A program made the position numbers and the translations under genes. Below, one piece after another: positions 9,982 through 22,665 of a stretch of 64,000 bases of DNA. The stretch is taken from positions 2,187,501 through 2,251,500 of the forward strand of contig NC_061135.1 in the NCBI RefSeq assembly GCF_905220365.1, read 5' to 3'. Below the pieces are notes generated by a model that saw nothing but the letters and a program-made list of their open reading frames with translations, did no database searches and was not told the DNA's origin. This DNA comes from Vanessa cardui. Its lineage: Eukaryota; Arthropoda; Insecta; Lepidoptera; Nymphalidae. How positions within the stretch are numbered: position 1 is the first letter of the stretch; the number at the start of each line of letters is the position of its first letter.

Positions 9982-12900
9982 TATTATTTTTTGATTTAAT
10001 TACTTATAAATTAAATTCAAATAAGTCACAGATTCGCGGTATCAAATACGAACACTGGATGATAGAGTTAGAAAACATTAGAACTTCTACGGTATAATCT
10101 TTCTTTAAAACGTTACATATATATCACACATTGCTAGGTATTTAATGGATTTAAAACGGTTATGTAAATAATTAAATGCACATTTTTTGTCCAAAACTCA
10201 ACTTAAACTATCTTTCATTTTTATTTTAGTAATAAATGCAGCAAGAATGTCTAGTTCTACACAAGACGCCATCAAGCTGCCATTTTACTGTTGACAAGTA
10301 ATGACATTAGCCAATAGCAATAGCTACATTTCCTTCGATTAAACAATATTAGTTTTCGCTTTTATTTTTAATTCAAAATGTTCATGTTTATTTCACAATG
10401 TACTCTTTTATAAATTATTTCTGCTTACAGAAGTCTAAAATTTTACATAGTCAACGTGAGAATATAGAAAGGTAAAAAATATTTTAAGTAAATTAAGCTA
10501 AAAATACAATCTATCTAATAAAATAAAAGTGTTCTAAAAAAACATTAATTGTTTACGTTCATATCGTAAGTTTCAATCAAAACGTTGATCTCAGATCGTA
10601 GCAATTAAAAAATAGAATACTCTGTGGGTCGTGAAACACATAGTCTGTGCCCTGTGGGTAATCTTTAAACTATGGCGTAAGTTGGCGGGAGAGATTAAAA
10701 GTTCTGTTATTTACTTAGTTATTTGTTATTTCAACTGTTGGATATGAATTTGTTGTTCGAAAAATATATTTTTTTGTGGCAAATGCAAATTTAAGCCTAG
10801 CCTAAGTTAACTAGACATTTTTTTATATTATACTTTCCGATTACTTATGCGTAGTTCGATTACAAATAAAATATTCCTTTTTATTATCAAATATCTATAT
10901 ATCTAATGACTTCCTTATAACAAGGTGGCACGTGTGGATAAATTTTGATAATATTGCTTTGGTATTAAAACTAATCGTTATTTGTTCTGCATTTTTTGAT
11001 CAACATTAAAGTATATGGGAGGAGGCAAAAGGGTTAGGAACTTAGGATATCTTTGGAGAAAGAGAGATAAATTGGAAATGAAAGCAGTGAAAAGTAAATT
11101 CATTTTTACTTTATTATATTGTTATAATAACTAATATTTATTAACAAAATAAAAACGATAAAGCCTCGACTAAGTCGATTTATTTTAAAAATCTAGCATG
11201 TGCAAAGTATTATGTGTACTACCGTCAGAACATGAGGTTTTCAGTGCAGTACGCGCTTGAATTTCTATACATTTTTGGTCGCTTCGTCTGCCCCGTTTTG
11301 TATCCATCCTTCTTATTGGTAACATAATATAACAGGACAGTAAGTTTTAAATCGATTAGACCAGTAGAATTTTTTTGATCTTCATTACGACCATTTTCGA
11401 AGTCACCTTTTCAACAAGAGAAAAAAATCAAAACAGGTTCATACCCTTAAGAGATACGTTGCTATAGATAGATACATACCTTAAACTTATAACTATTAAC
11501 TCCTTAAGAGGATAGGAATGGGATGTTATTTTTTATGTAATTATTCATTAATAAAAGATGAGTTTAATTTTATTTTAGATTAGATTTAATTGAAAGATTC
11601 ATAGCGTTACTATGTCAACATAGCAACACCATGAAACTTATAACAGTATAAATAATAAATATAAAAACGTTGTGGACCTGCAAGTAACCTGATAGTTAGT
11701 GGTTAACGAATTTTAAGAAATATTAATAATTCCTTGCATCACCAACGACCGACTCGGAAACTAAGATTTTACATCCCTTGGTCCTGTAGTGTAACACTGC
11801 CTCACTCATCACACATTCGGGGATACACAGAAAAATCATATACCTATGGTATAATGCTACATATAAAATATATATAAAAACATACAAATTAGATTAAGCT
11901 GACCAAAATCTGAAATAGAATTATCTGTAATTTTTTTCCACCTTCTAAAATTAATTCTCTGTTAATTTTTAACAATTGAGTAAATTTACAACTGGAGTTC
12001 TTCAAAATAAGACCATAACCGTTTTTTAGATACAGCTCTCGTCCCATAATCACTGGGGCAAAAATCGGCTTACGCTATTGGTATATATGATTGAATAAGC
12101 TTGCGAAAACGGGTCAAGTGAGAAATGAACAAAAGTTTCATTTATTCCTCATGTAATCATTATAATTAAAATATCTTATGAATAAAATCTTAAGAATTCA
12201 TTTAGTAATGCGACGAAAAAAAGGTCGACAGGGTCTAAAATTGGGTTGAACGACGGTAAAAGGTCACTCGCACTTGCTTAAGAATTGCATTGACCACGAG
12301 AAATCGTTGTTGTTTTAAATATAAATGCCCTTCTTTGTTGATTTTAAAGATATTTCAGATGAAGGTCAAGTCTACACTCTCTCATAATCAACATCGTGGG
12401 ATAATACTGAGGAGGAAGTGGATTTGCAAGGCAATGGTTGCAGTATTTAACCTATCAATAACAAAGTATATAGTCTGTACTCAATGACCTATTGCATTCC
12501 AAAATGTGTACCAATTACATATATCAGGTCGAATTGGTAAGCTTATTATAACGTGATTCATTATAGACGCTGTCACGCGTAGTAACATAGTTTGTAAGAA
12601 AACTTTAGCTCTTAAGTCATAAGTCTAATTATGTGATTTTATGGTAGGTATATATAATTTTTACGTCATCTATCCTATATATTAATATCAAAAATGTGAA
12701 AAAAAACTCTGTCCCTCTTTCGCGACCAAACCACTGAACCGAATTTGATGAAATTTGGAGTGAAGCAAACTTGAACTCTAAGAAATGTCATTTCATCAAT
12801 AGCTAACTTATAGCAGCAAATCCGGATATCTTTGGTTCAATTCAGGTCTAGTCAAATAAAAATTAATGTCGATCCCATGCAATCAACAAAGATACGCATT

Positions 12901-13091
12901 ACTTGTTATTATTATTACACCATACATAGTTCCCATTGGGATTGGCCCAATTAATGGTTATATTTCTTTAAGAGTTTTTCTTAAAGTATTGGTAGGCTGG
13001 CGAGAATATGAGCATGAATATGGTTAATGGACACCACTATTGGCGCTGTGAGACATATTAACCGTACATTATTTAAATAAGTACAACAGGG
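9982..13091. other. AT-rich intergenic region upstream of the zinc-finger gene
   Basis: No coding sequence is seen. It must hold the promoter of the minus-strand zinc-finger gene near 10.0-10.3 kb, but no clear core element can be assigned. A degenerate reverse family B copy lies at about 11690-11840 (ttccttgcatcaccaacg, gaaactaagattttacatcc). A decayed repeat with the aaccactgaaccgaatttga motif lies around 12700-12790. Confidence 0.5.
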
Positions 13092-13290
13092 AAGATGCGA
13101 TATTTTTATTTTTGTGATTATCTTAAACAACTCTATATAGAATAGATCACAAGTATGTTTAAATATTAAAACACTGTAATTTACTCGAAACAATTCGGTT
13201 TCGAAATGTCAATTTAAATTATCACGCGAAAATGGAACTATATATTGTATGACGTCACTCCTGACTGTCACTGGCCCACTGATAGTACTT
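13092..13290. repeat. Dispersed repeat, copy 2 (gaagatgcgatattttta family)
   Basis: Partner of the copy at 3126-3330. The shared blocks include gaagatgcgatattttta, ggaactatat and gtatgacgtcactcctg. An inverted ggagtgacgtcact motif at about 13620 may mark the other end of the same element. Confidence 0.6.
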
Positions 13291-13982
13291 GTCCTCACTG
13301 GCTTTCATACTTATGCATTTTTTCTCGACCTTTGAGACATTATTTACAAAAAATTAAAACAAACTATGGATACATCGAGAAAAACCCGTGTTTATGAATG
13401 GTTTGTACTAATTTGTTTATCTACTTGAACATTTTTTTCAAATAAATTGAATTTGACCTTCTGACACAAAACTGAGAAAAACGTTGTTTCAACCTGTGAA
13501 GAGGAATCTGGAGTCTGCTTGGACAAACCAAACTTCCATTTTTATTCGCAAAACGCAATTAATTTTCGTTTCAATGTTCACTTTTTTATAACTATAACCT
13601 CAAATAAGGAGTTGTAACAGGAGTGACGTCACTGAATGCTGTTTATTGTTTTGAAATTCGTTACGTTACTTTTAATTCGAAATTATTGTTAAAAAACAAC
13701 ATCATATAGAATAAAAATCTTGCAGTGACCCTTATTTTATATTTTTTTAACACTTTAATAGCAAATTTTCATAAATATTATATTTGCATGTTAACTATAC
13801 AGAAGTTTCATGAATAATTCGCACCTTTCAGGCCATATGAGTATTCTTAATAATCTTACTATACTCTACTTACAATAAATTACTTTGTAAGAGTTTGTTT
13901 CCTATAGAAAGAAAGTGTATGAAACATAATTATAGATACTTATATTGTATTGATTTTCACCTGCGGCTTTGCTTCATATTAG

Positions 13983-14396
13983 ATTCGGTGGCTTGAAGTT
14001 GTTTTTATTCTACAGAAAAGAGCTATCCGATCTATTTACAATATTAGGACATCATTACGCGAGAAATTTAAAGAAATAGGTGTATTAACGGCTGTTTCAC
14101 AATATATTTATGTTAATATAATCTTTATACAAAAGAATATTAAAAATTATTCTATCAATGCTGATGTACATACTATTAATACAAGAAATAAGAATAAACT
14201 TGTAACCCCCAGTTTCCGTTTGCATACGGTAAATAGAACGTTTTTGGGCAATGGTATACGCATATATAATAAGATACCGGAAAATATAATCAATTTACCA
14301 TTTTCAAAATTTAAAAATATTATTAAGACTAAATTAATAAATAAATCATACTATTCATTAAAAGAGTACTTTTTAGAGAGAAACGCCTGGAGTTAG
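13983..14396 (+). pseudogene. Non-LTR retrotransposon reverse transcriptase, C-terminal end
   Basis: An open frame without ATG follows the in-frame stop at 13980-13982. It reads RWLEVVFILQKRAIRSIYNI, then ERNAWS at the end, for 137 codons to the stop at 14394-14396. The QKRAIR block, the TRNKNKLVTP block, NGIRIYNKIPENI and the final short helix resemble the C-terminus of CR1/Jockey-like LINE polyproteins. It is 5'-truncated, as LINE insertions usually are, but the remaining frame is uninterrupted, suggesting a fairly young insertion. The 3' UTR runs to about 14590 and ends in an A-rich tail. Confidence 0.7.
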
Positions 14397-14595
14397 GCTC
14401 GGGTTCCATCATAGGACGCTAATTACTGTCAATAACAGCATTGTAAATGTGTTTATTTGAAAAGAGCAATTATGCGAGTTTCTTGCCGTTTCTTCTCGCT
14501 AGAAGCTGCTTTCCGAAACGGTGGTAGTATTTGATTATTGACGATTCAAAAACGCTTCATTGTGAAGTTTACTTGAATAAAATTGAAAAAAAAAA
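13983..14595 (+). mobile_element. 5'-truncated CR1/Jockey-like LINE
   Basis: The RT C-terminal frame is followed by a 3' UTR (gtttcttgccgtttcttctc, acttgaataaaattg) and an oligo-A tail at about 14586. The 5' end was lost. Confidence 0.65.
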
Positions 14596-14874
14596 GCAAA
14601 AAACAGACTTACTTCATAATATTAGTAGAGATTTGAAATTAGATGTTTTTATATAAAGATTGAAGTATGAGAAAAGTATAAATTTAATATTTTTATAACC
14701 TACCTACTGTTCCGGATGTAGATAAACACAAAACAAACAACATTCATGATTCTGCATTACGTCATTTGCTAATTTAAATTAAATGTGTCTTTGTCTGAAA
14801 CATTAAAAACTATACTTTTATTATATTATACTAAAGCAACGGTACAAAGAAATCTTAAAACTTCAAAATGGGAT

Positions 14875-14975
14875 ACCGATCATCATCATCATCCTGCCCT
14901 TATCCCAATTTACTTTGGGTTGGCGCAGCATGTTTTCTTACATACTTCCCTAGCTGACGTAATCTCACAAGTAGC
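14875..14975 (+). repeat. Dispersed repeat fragment with (atc)n start
   Basis: A gatcatcatcatcatcctgc run is followed by cccttatcccaatttacttt and ggttggcgcagcatg. I recall this unit as recurrent in lepidopteran genomes, but it is not repeated elsewhere in this window. Confidence 0.4.
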
Positions 14976-15279
14976 ATTATTTAAATAGGAACTATATTTT
15001 TTAATAATTATACATGTCTATGTTATGTTGAAATTTTCAACATGATCGTTATCATTAATTGGTTGAAACGATGTGAAGGAATTTAACAATTTGTGTTAAA
15101 TTATACATGCATGTTACAAATGCTAATAACTCGGCAAATGCTAATCTTGATTTGTTATAGAGTGAGTGCTTTCACTTATTCGATTTCATTCGATTCCACA
15201 TTAACAGTGTATGATGTACGGTGTGCTTGCAACTACTTTATGATTGACACAATAAATATTACGAATTTGTTAATAGTAA

Positions 15280-15577
15280 AAGTAAAGTAAAGTAATAGCC
15301 TGTACATTTCCCACTGCTGAGATAAGACCTCCTCTTCCATTACGGAGAGGGTTTGGAACATACCACCACGCTGTTCCAATGCGGGTTGGTGGAATGCACA
15401 TGTGGCAGAATTTCGATGAAATTAGACACATGCAGGTTTCCTCACGATGTTTTCCTTCGCCGCCGAGCACGAGGTGAATTATAAACACAAATTAAGCACA
15501 TATATATATATACTGATGCTTGCCTGGGTTTGAACCCGAAGATGCACGCGTTCTAGTCACTGAGACATCTCAGCTCA
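15280..15577 (-). repeat. tRNA-derived SINE, family A
   Basis: Minus-strand copy with its (actttactttact) tail at 15280-15297 and head near 15577. About ten bases next to the B box (tcatcggtta) are deleted, so the internal promoter is damaged. Confidence 0.82.
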
Positions 15578-15794
15578 ATAGTAGTTGTTAATAGTAGTTG
15601 CTCGAAGTTGAACCCTCGACCATCGTACAAATCCTTTACTACTGAATATTCTTGACTTAAAAAAAGTATCTTTAAGCCTGGTCTACGTTTAAGACCGAAC
15701 AGAAATTTTGAAAGCTCGCTTAGAGCAACGTCGCTGGAGCATTTGCTAATGGCCTAACTACCCTAAAGTTTAATATGGATCGGGCGATGTGCAA

Positions 15795-16045
15795 ATTTTG
15801 ATATATTTTAGTGTAAGCCCTTCTAAGTAGGGACCATCTACTCATCAGATTTTCTATCTCTGAACAGTAAAGCTTGGTTTAGTTTTCTTTCAGTATGACG
15901 AATGTAGTCAGTCAGTGAAACTAAACTCGAGGGACAAAACATCTCATTCCCAAGGTTGCTGATACTTGATAAGGTAAGGTATGGTAAATATTTCTCTCAA
16001 AGATAATATCTCAGTGGTGGTGACGACTAGCCATCAAGTTTCTCA
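15795..16045 (+). repeat. Degenerate family B repeat
   Basis: Diverged blocks in family B order can be read: gtgtaagcccttctaagtag, accatctactcatcag, gggacaaaacatctcattcc, ggtggtgacgactagccatc. It is clearly older than the other copies. Confidence 0.55.
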
Positions 16046-16173
16046 TTTGTCATACACCTACCAATTGCATAAAAATAATTGGATAAGTCTTGTAATAAAT
16101 AGTTGGTTATATACTGTTTATTTTTGTGTTACGTCTAGTTTTGGAGATCACTTTTATGAAGTTCTAACTTCAC

Positions 16174-16514
16174 CAGTGGCGGATTTACAAATCTGCCGCT
16201 AGTAGGCTAGTAGCCTAGGTATTTTTTTTTGCAACATTTATGATTTGTGTTCTATCGTCCTCATTACATCGGTTTTTTTCCTTTATTAGTATGATTATAA
16301 ACTAAGTGATATTTCTGTCAGTTACTAGATTATTTTTCCAATCCGCTATGTAGTGACGAGTATATGGATTACGGACGTAATGTGCATGCCTATAAGTATA
16401 AGTTTTTTTTTTAATTTCTGTAAGATAATAACAAATTTGGGCAAAATTTGCCGCCCCTCTATATCTGCAGCCCTAGGCTCCAGCCTACTTATCCTATTGG
16501 TAAATCCGCCACTG
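16174..16514. mobile_element. hAT-type MITE, 341 bp
   Basis: The ends are CAGTGGCGGATTTAC on both sides in inverted orientation (16174-16188 and 16500-16514), with an inner complementary ggctagtagcctagg/ccctaggctccagcct zone. Flanking 8-bp duplications are aacttcac (16166-16173) and aacttcat (16515-16522). No transposase is encoded. Confidence 0.8.
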
Positions 16515-17088
16515 AACTTCATATATGATAGTACCTTCGAAATGTAAAAATACAAAACTCGCTAAATGTATTTGTTTGTCTGAATGTATTAATTTAGACG
16601 ATATGAATAAGATTCTATAAGAACTCACTTATCGTATCTCTCCACAGTGAACAACCGACTAACAGTGATACGCCATTTTGATACGTATACATATTGAAGT
16701 CAACTAAGCTGTGCCCGCAACATTATGCGCGTTTGAATTAACAAAAAGGTTGTTTTTTTATTACTCCTCATTACATCAGCTTTCTGCCGGTTAAAGCCTT
16801 GTCAAAATCGGTGCAGCTGTTTCAGAGATTAGCGGGAACAAAAAGATCTACTTTGGTATAATATATAGTGTGTATACATACATATATATTTGGTAATAAA
16901 GTGGATCTTTTAATATTACAAAAAAAAGACACTCTAATTTTATTCTATGTACAGCTTATCATATTCTGACATTTCACGTTTTCGATGAACTTCGGAATAC
17001 CTCTCCTCTATCATTGAGAGACAATTATTGTCTTAATTCAAGTATAAATTAAACAGTTTTTATAATTTCATATTAATATTATTATATA

Positions 17089-18344
17089 TTAGGTTGGGGA
17101 AAAAGTCTTTTCGCATATAGTATGTATGAACTTGTAATAAAATCTCTTTGGCTATACCATTTGTATTTGGCTGGTTTTGGTATCATTAAAAAGTTTTAAT
17201 TTTAAAGAAGGCACTTCCAAATTCAAATTGGGAATTTGTGTGATTTTCATTTGTTTTTGTTGTTATTAAAATGAGTGAATCTAAAGAAGAAATTCGATAC
17301 ATTTTAAAATTTTGCTATAAAAAAGGTAAAAATGCAACTCAAGCCGCGAAAAAAATTTGTGATGTTTATGGACCTAATGCAGTATCTGTGAGAGTAGCGC
17401 AAGTTTGGTTTAAGCGTTTTCAAGCCGGAAATTTTGATATCAAAGATGCATCTCTCTCTGGTCGCCCTGTTACGGACAAAATTGATGCCATTTTTTAAAA
17501 AGTGGAGCAAGATCGGCATATTAGTAGTTACGATGTAGCTGAAGAACTGGCAATTGACCACAAAACGGTTTTTACTCATTTGAATAAAGCTGGGTACACA
17601 AAAAAGCTCGATATATGGGTGCCTCATGAACTTACTGAAAGAAACCTAATGAACCGTGTACTCATTTGTGATTCTTTATTACGACGTAATGAAACCGAAC
17701 CATTTTTGAAGAAGCTGATAACTGGTGATGAAAAGTGGATCACATACGAAAAGATCGTGGTCAAAGGCCGGTCAAGCTTCACAGACTGTGGCAAAACCCG
17801 GATTAACTCGCAACAAGGTAATGCTATGGTGGGATTGGAAGGGCATCATTCATTATGAGCTGTTACCCAGCCCGGCAGGACCATCGATTCAGAACTGTAT
17901 TGCGAACAATTGATGAGATTGAAGCAAGAAATTGAGAGAAAGCGGCCAGAATTGATCAACAGAAGGGATGTGGTTTTTCACCATGACAACGCTAGACCTC
18001 ACACATCTTTAGCCACTCAACAAAAATTACGAGAGTTTGGCTGGGAGGTATTAATGCATCCGCCGTATAGTCCTGACCTTGCACCTTCAGATTTTCATCT
18101 GTTTCGGTCTCTGCAGAATTCCTTAGGCTTACATCACAAGAGGACTGCCAAAACCACTTGTCGCAGTTTTTCGATCAGAAGCCCCAAAATTTTTACAGCA
18201 ATGGGATCATGTCACTACCAACAATATGGCAAAAAGTTATGGAACAAAATGGCATCTACATACTTTAGTCAAATGTAAATAAAATATAAAAAAAACTTTT
18301 TGAATTTTTATATAAAATACGAAGAAACTTTTTCCCCAACCTAT
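17089..18344 (+). mobile_element. mariner (Tc1/mariner, DD34D) element, 1,256 bp, inactivated
   Basis: Both ends are present: TTAGGTTGGGGAAAAAGTCT on the left and, inverted, ATAGGTTGGGGAAAAAGTTT on the right, inside a TA duplication (17087-17088 and 18345-18346). The length is typical for mariner. The transposase is broken (see separate entry). Confidence 0.93.
17271..18278 (+). pseudogene. mariner transposase pseudogene
   Basis: It begins MSESKEEIRYILKFCYKKGK with an N-terminal helix-turn-helix region (VAQVWFKRFQAGNF). An in-frame TAA at 17496-17498 interrupts it, and the same frame resumes at 17499. A frameshift near 17750 moves the reading into another frame (RSWSKAGQASQTVAKPGL), and another near 17880-17910 returns to the first. 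All three catalytic aspartates can be read: GDEKWI, HDNARPH and APSDFHLF, with exactly 34 residues between the second and third, the mariner DD34D spacing. The WVPHELTERNL motif is also present. At least one stop and two shifts mean no active enzyme. The last ~40 codons show another shift (HHKRTAKTTCRSF). Confidence 0.92.
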
Positions 18345-18346
18345 TA

Positions 18347-19640
18347 TATTGTTGTAATAAACAAGCAACATCTGCGTCAAGTCACACAATTTCCCTCTAA
18401 AAAAAAAGACGGGAGATTCGTAGTTGACACACTGAGAATTGCAATTATAATTATTACGGTGTAATGTGATTATTGATGGTTATTTGTGTTGTAAACTATT
18501 TTTTTTTCTTTTGTGGTAGATTTTTTGTTATTTTAAAATAAAGATTATTGTTTTAGAGTTTAACTTACTTCCTACTTCTGGTTCTAAAAATATTATATAA
18601 TAATATTTATTTCGATATGATAATATTTTATTGTTTTAATGTATTAAAATATTACCAGCATAAATAATTCGATTTAAATAGTTGTTACAATTTACGTTGA
18701 TTGTCAACATCCGGTTTTGACTAAACTAAATTGTTTTAAATAAATCAAAACCATGTAAACATTAAATACTAGGAGTAAGCCTAGAAATGTTCATTTTCTT
18801 ACTTTAATCGTGGAACTGGAAGGATCGAGCAAAATAATCAATCTTGTATCAGTTTTGATTGTGAACCCCTTCAGGAGAAATAAAGTATTGATTGTGAGGG
18901 GAGTTTTTGTTTTATTGCAACATATATAAATTATAAATCTTGAAAAAAGGGTGAAATAATCTTAATCTAATATTGAAAAATGTTGTATGTTTTTTTGGAT
19001 TTACAACTTCTGGAAATATTTTCAAGCTATTGAAATATTAAATCATTGTTAACGACCACGGAGAATCAACAAAGGTTCAAAGAGTTATCAATAGATAACT
19101 GAAAATTGATATAATAAGTTCAATTTATACCAATTATTATTAGCTTAAATTTTAACGCAAGGAGTGTCAAGTAAAGTATATAAATTAACCCAATTAATAA
19201 AATTATAGCATCCAATTAAAATATTACAGTTTTGTAAATTATAAATGAACCCTATAACACTTGGATAATTTAATTTATATATGTATCATTTTCGGTTTCA
19301 AGGTAATTAACCTTTTATGTACAAACCTTTTTATAATATTAACTTTTTTAAAAATATTTTTAAACATTTAAATTGATGTATCGCTTAGTCACAACACAAT
19401 ATTATTTTTTAGCCGACTTCAAAAAGGAGATTGTTATTCAACTTTAAAGGTCAAATCTTGCTGGATTAGTAACACTTACATTTATGCTACTGAGTTTAAA
19501 ATTCACATAAAGTGATCTATGGCGATGATAATACATCCTCATGTTTTATTATAAATCTCTACCCGCGAACTCCTCAACGGTCAATGGTATAGACAGGAAA
19601 TTTTGTTTACTATGAATTTATTTTAATTTACTTATTCTTA
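18347..19640. other. AT-rich intergenic DNA
   Basis: No gene, RNA or recognisable repeat seen; long A/T runs only. Confidence 0.4.
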
Positions 19641-19960
19641 GAGCTGAGATGGCCCACTGATTAGAACGCGTGCATCTTAAACGATGATTGCGGGTTCAAA
19701 CCCAGGCAAGTACCACTATATATATATATATATATATATGTGCTTAATTTGTGTTTATAATTCATCCCTTGCTCGGCGATGAAGAAAAACATCGTGAGGA
19801 AACCTGCATGTATCTAATTTCATCGAAATTCTGCCACATGTGCATTCCACCAACCTGCATTGGAACAGCGTGTTGGAATATGTTCCAAGCCCACTCTTTA
19901 ATGGAAGAGGAGGCCTTATGGTAGCAGTGGAAAATTTACGGGCTGTTACTTTACTTTACT
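19641..19960 (+). repeat. tRNA-derived SINE, family A
   Basis: Complete plus-strand copy: head gagctgagatggcccactga, B box ggttcaaacccaggcaag, a (ta)n run at 19718-19739, body, and the tail ctgttactttactttact. Confidence 0.87.
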
Positions 19961-20004
19961 TATTCTTTACACAAAAATATGTGAAATTGTCAATAATTCA
20001 ATAC

Positions 20005-20640
20005 TTGCGGCGCGTCCCGGCTTCGTACGGGTGGACATAAGTTGTTTTTTATATTTTTACCTTTACCTTGTATTTATATTTTTTGTTGACATGTTCAACA
20101 ATCGTCTTTCTATTTCAACTGATTTACACAAAACCCCGAATAAATTATATACCTGAACCGTTCTTATAAATCCCTCGTCTAGTGAAAATCGTATGAAAAT
20201 CCATTCAGTAGTTTTGGAGTTTACCGTGTAATAAAACTATAACATTAATTTGTCACTATATTAATTTACCAATCGATACATAGATTATTTATCCGCTTAT
20301 TGTATATAATTATATCCTTTTACCGCCCATCCATGAATCTAGCTTTCTTTTCCCTGCCCGTTCAAAATCCACCGCCTTTTGTTTTTCTCGTGCCAGGCAG
20401 TACCAGCTCGCCACACAACGCCGCGAGAGGAAGTGACGGGAGTCCCACAATACGGTGTCGATAACCGAATCAATAATTATACTATATTATAAATGTTATT
20501 TCAAATAAAAACGTACTTAAAATATTATACAAGTAGGTACATATATTTAAAAAATCATGACAACCGCGATCATACAGACAGACAAACAAACGCGGCCGGG
20601 GACTTCGTTTTATGATAAGTAGTGATGATCTCTATTGTAT
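20005..20640. repeat. Old, fragmented repeat with cagacagacaaac end
   Basis: Fragments such as ggcgcgtcccggcttcgta, tgaaaatccattcagtagtt and catacagacagacaaacaaa followed by gggacttcgttttatgataa occur in the same order as in the repeat at 22388-22665. This is a decayed dispersed repeat of unknown class. A GC-richer block at 20330-20470 is unexplained. Confidence 0.45.
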
Positions 20641-20677
20641 ACTACGTATATAAAGTATTCTTAAATATACGAATCTA

Positions 20678-20728
20678 TATCATCATCATCATAATCATCA
20701 TTATCATTATCGTTATCATTATTATTAC
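20678..20728. repeat. (ATC/ATT)n microsatellite
   Basis: Imperfect trinucleotide run atcatcatcatcataatcat continuing into ttatcattatcg motifs. Confidence 0.75.
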
Positions 20729-20845
20729 ATAGTAAAAAGCAAAGTCGCTTACCGCTGTCTGTTCCTATGCAATGTGCATGCTTAGATCTTTAAAATGACA
20801 CAACGAGATTTTGCATTTTTTTAATAGAGAGCTTGATTCGAGAGG

Positions 20846-20912
20846 TACTAGATCTACTATATATCTACTATATACTATATATCTAGTATACTATAGATCT
20901 ACTATATTGTGA
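20846..20912. repeat. Short tandem/palindromic atctactata array
   Basis: About five copies of an atctactata-like unit with local palindromes (tagatctacta, tatatctagtata). Confidence 0.65.
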
Positions 20913-22068
20913 AGGTTTATTTGTATAATCATTCAAAATAAAGTAGATAAACACTGACAATTTTAGACATTTCTAAAGTGTAGTCGTAAATAAACACATT
21001 TTTTTGTGCTTTCATTGCAAACGCTTGCTGAACCCTACGAGATAGATCAAAATACACTTGTACACATTAAAAAGGTCTTCAATAAATCTCGCATTGATAT
21101 ATGTCTTGTTGGGGATAACCCACAATAATCATTATTATCCCTTTTTTACGAGAAATAATACCTTATTTTCGAAGCGATTTTAAGCAATACAGCATTCATC
21201 CTTATTCAATTAAGTACATTGTGCATTTAACATAGATCAATATATCATTTGCATTATGTAATGTTCTCGAAGATATAGATTTAGGCTTTTATTCTTTAAT
21301 GGATGCAATCTGTGAACGTTGTAAGACTTTCTTTAGTATATTTAGTATCAGCATTGCACCCATTCGAAGCCTTGGTGGGTCGCTTGTATATAAAATAACT
21401 TGTCCAGACTGACTGATTCATCATCGCCGAACATTTCTGGAAATGTTAGCCCTAAGGTGTGAAATAGGGGTTGCCATTTCGTATATGCAGGTTAGTCTTG
21501 AAATCCGTCATTTTTGAAGTTAGAAACTATATTTTTGAGATACTGATTAAAATTTGTAGATATGTATTCAAGCGTATCTGCATATTCCACCCCTAAGGGG
21601 TTGACATTTCTTATATTGGTTAGCCTAGAAGTCTGTCGTTTTTTTTATTTACGTGCATGAATCTTTATTTTTGGGCCACTGATAAGAAATGAGCAGATAC
21701 GAATTGAAACTTTTCTCTTTATTTTAGCACTCATGGTTGAAATAGGGTCTAAAATTTTGATTATAAGTTAGTCCTAAACTTCATTTTTTTTCAAGTTATA
21801 AGATTGCACCCTCAATAATGATACTGATGAATTGAAGACCACCAAAATTACGCAACGGCACCATGCTAATTAGGGCAATCCAGTATTGTCCTAGAGACTA
21901 CAATTATCACTGGATGTGCTACAGGAGAAGACTATCAGAATAAGTTCGAACTTAAAGTCTGCTTCTCTATTACAATTAATAAAGCTCAAGTTCATTAATT
22001 TAAAATTTATGTAGACTCAGTAGTAGCAGCCTGTTCGAGAGTGAGTTCCATGAATAGTCTAGTAAATC

Positions 22069-22290
22069 TTTTTTTTTATGAAATAGGTGGCACACGAGCA
22101 GGAGGGTCACCTGATGGAAAGTGACTACCACCGCCCATGGACACCTGCAACGCCAGGGGGCTTGCAGGTGCGTTGCCGGCCTTTCAAAAAGGAGTACGCT
22201 CTTTTCTTGAAGGTTCCCATGTCGTATCGGTTCGGAAAAACCGCCGGCGAAAGCTGATTCCACAGAGTGGTTGTATCTAGCCCTCAAAAG
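22069..22290 (-). mobile_element. LINE 3' end fragment (family L)
   Basis: The plus strand begins with an oligo-T run then gaaataggtggcacacgagc, the reverse complement of a polyadenylated LINE 3' end. It shares about 200 bp with the copies at 52976 and 53340 (tgactaccaccgcccatgg, gaaggttcccatgtcgtatc). It is 5'-truncated. Confidence 0.75.
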
Positions 22291-22387
22291 GCAAACCAAC
22301 CCAAATACGAAGAGGTCTTAAATTAACGTAATATGATCAATTTCCACGCGAGCAAATCCGCAGGCAACAGTTAGTACTTTATAAATT

Positions 22388-22665
22388 AACTAGCGACGCG
22401 CTCCGCCTTCGCACGGGTGCAATACTGATACTAAATATACTACAGAATTTGTTTATTTACGACATCACATTAAAACTTTCGAAAATGATGAGTGTTTAAT
22501 TACTATATTGGCCATGTATTATATATAAAAATCTTGCTCTCGAATCACTCTATCTATTAAAAAGAACCGCATCAAAATCCGTTGCGTAGTTTTGAAGACG
22601 AACAGACAGACAGTAGTTTTTAGTAGACAGAGAAAGCGACTTTGTTCTATAATATCTAGTAAAGC
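22388..22665 (+). repeat. Dispersed repeat (cttcgcacgggtgc ... cagacagacag)
   Basis: Begins actagcgacgcgctccgcct and contains aaatccgttgcgtagttttg and gacagacagtag followed by gcgactttgttctataat. Related decayed copies are at about 16700-16870, 20005-20640 and 47885-47975. The class is unknown. Confidence 0.55.

Noticed and set aside
17304..17627. 107-residue frame antisense to the mariner transposase
   Set aside because: It is a mirror of the transposase coding strand, with no domain of its own.
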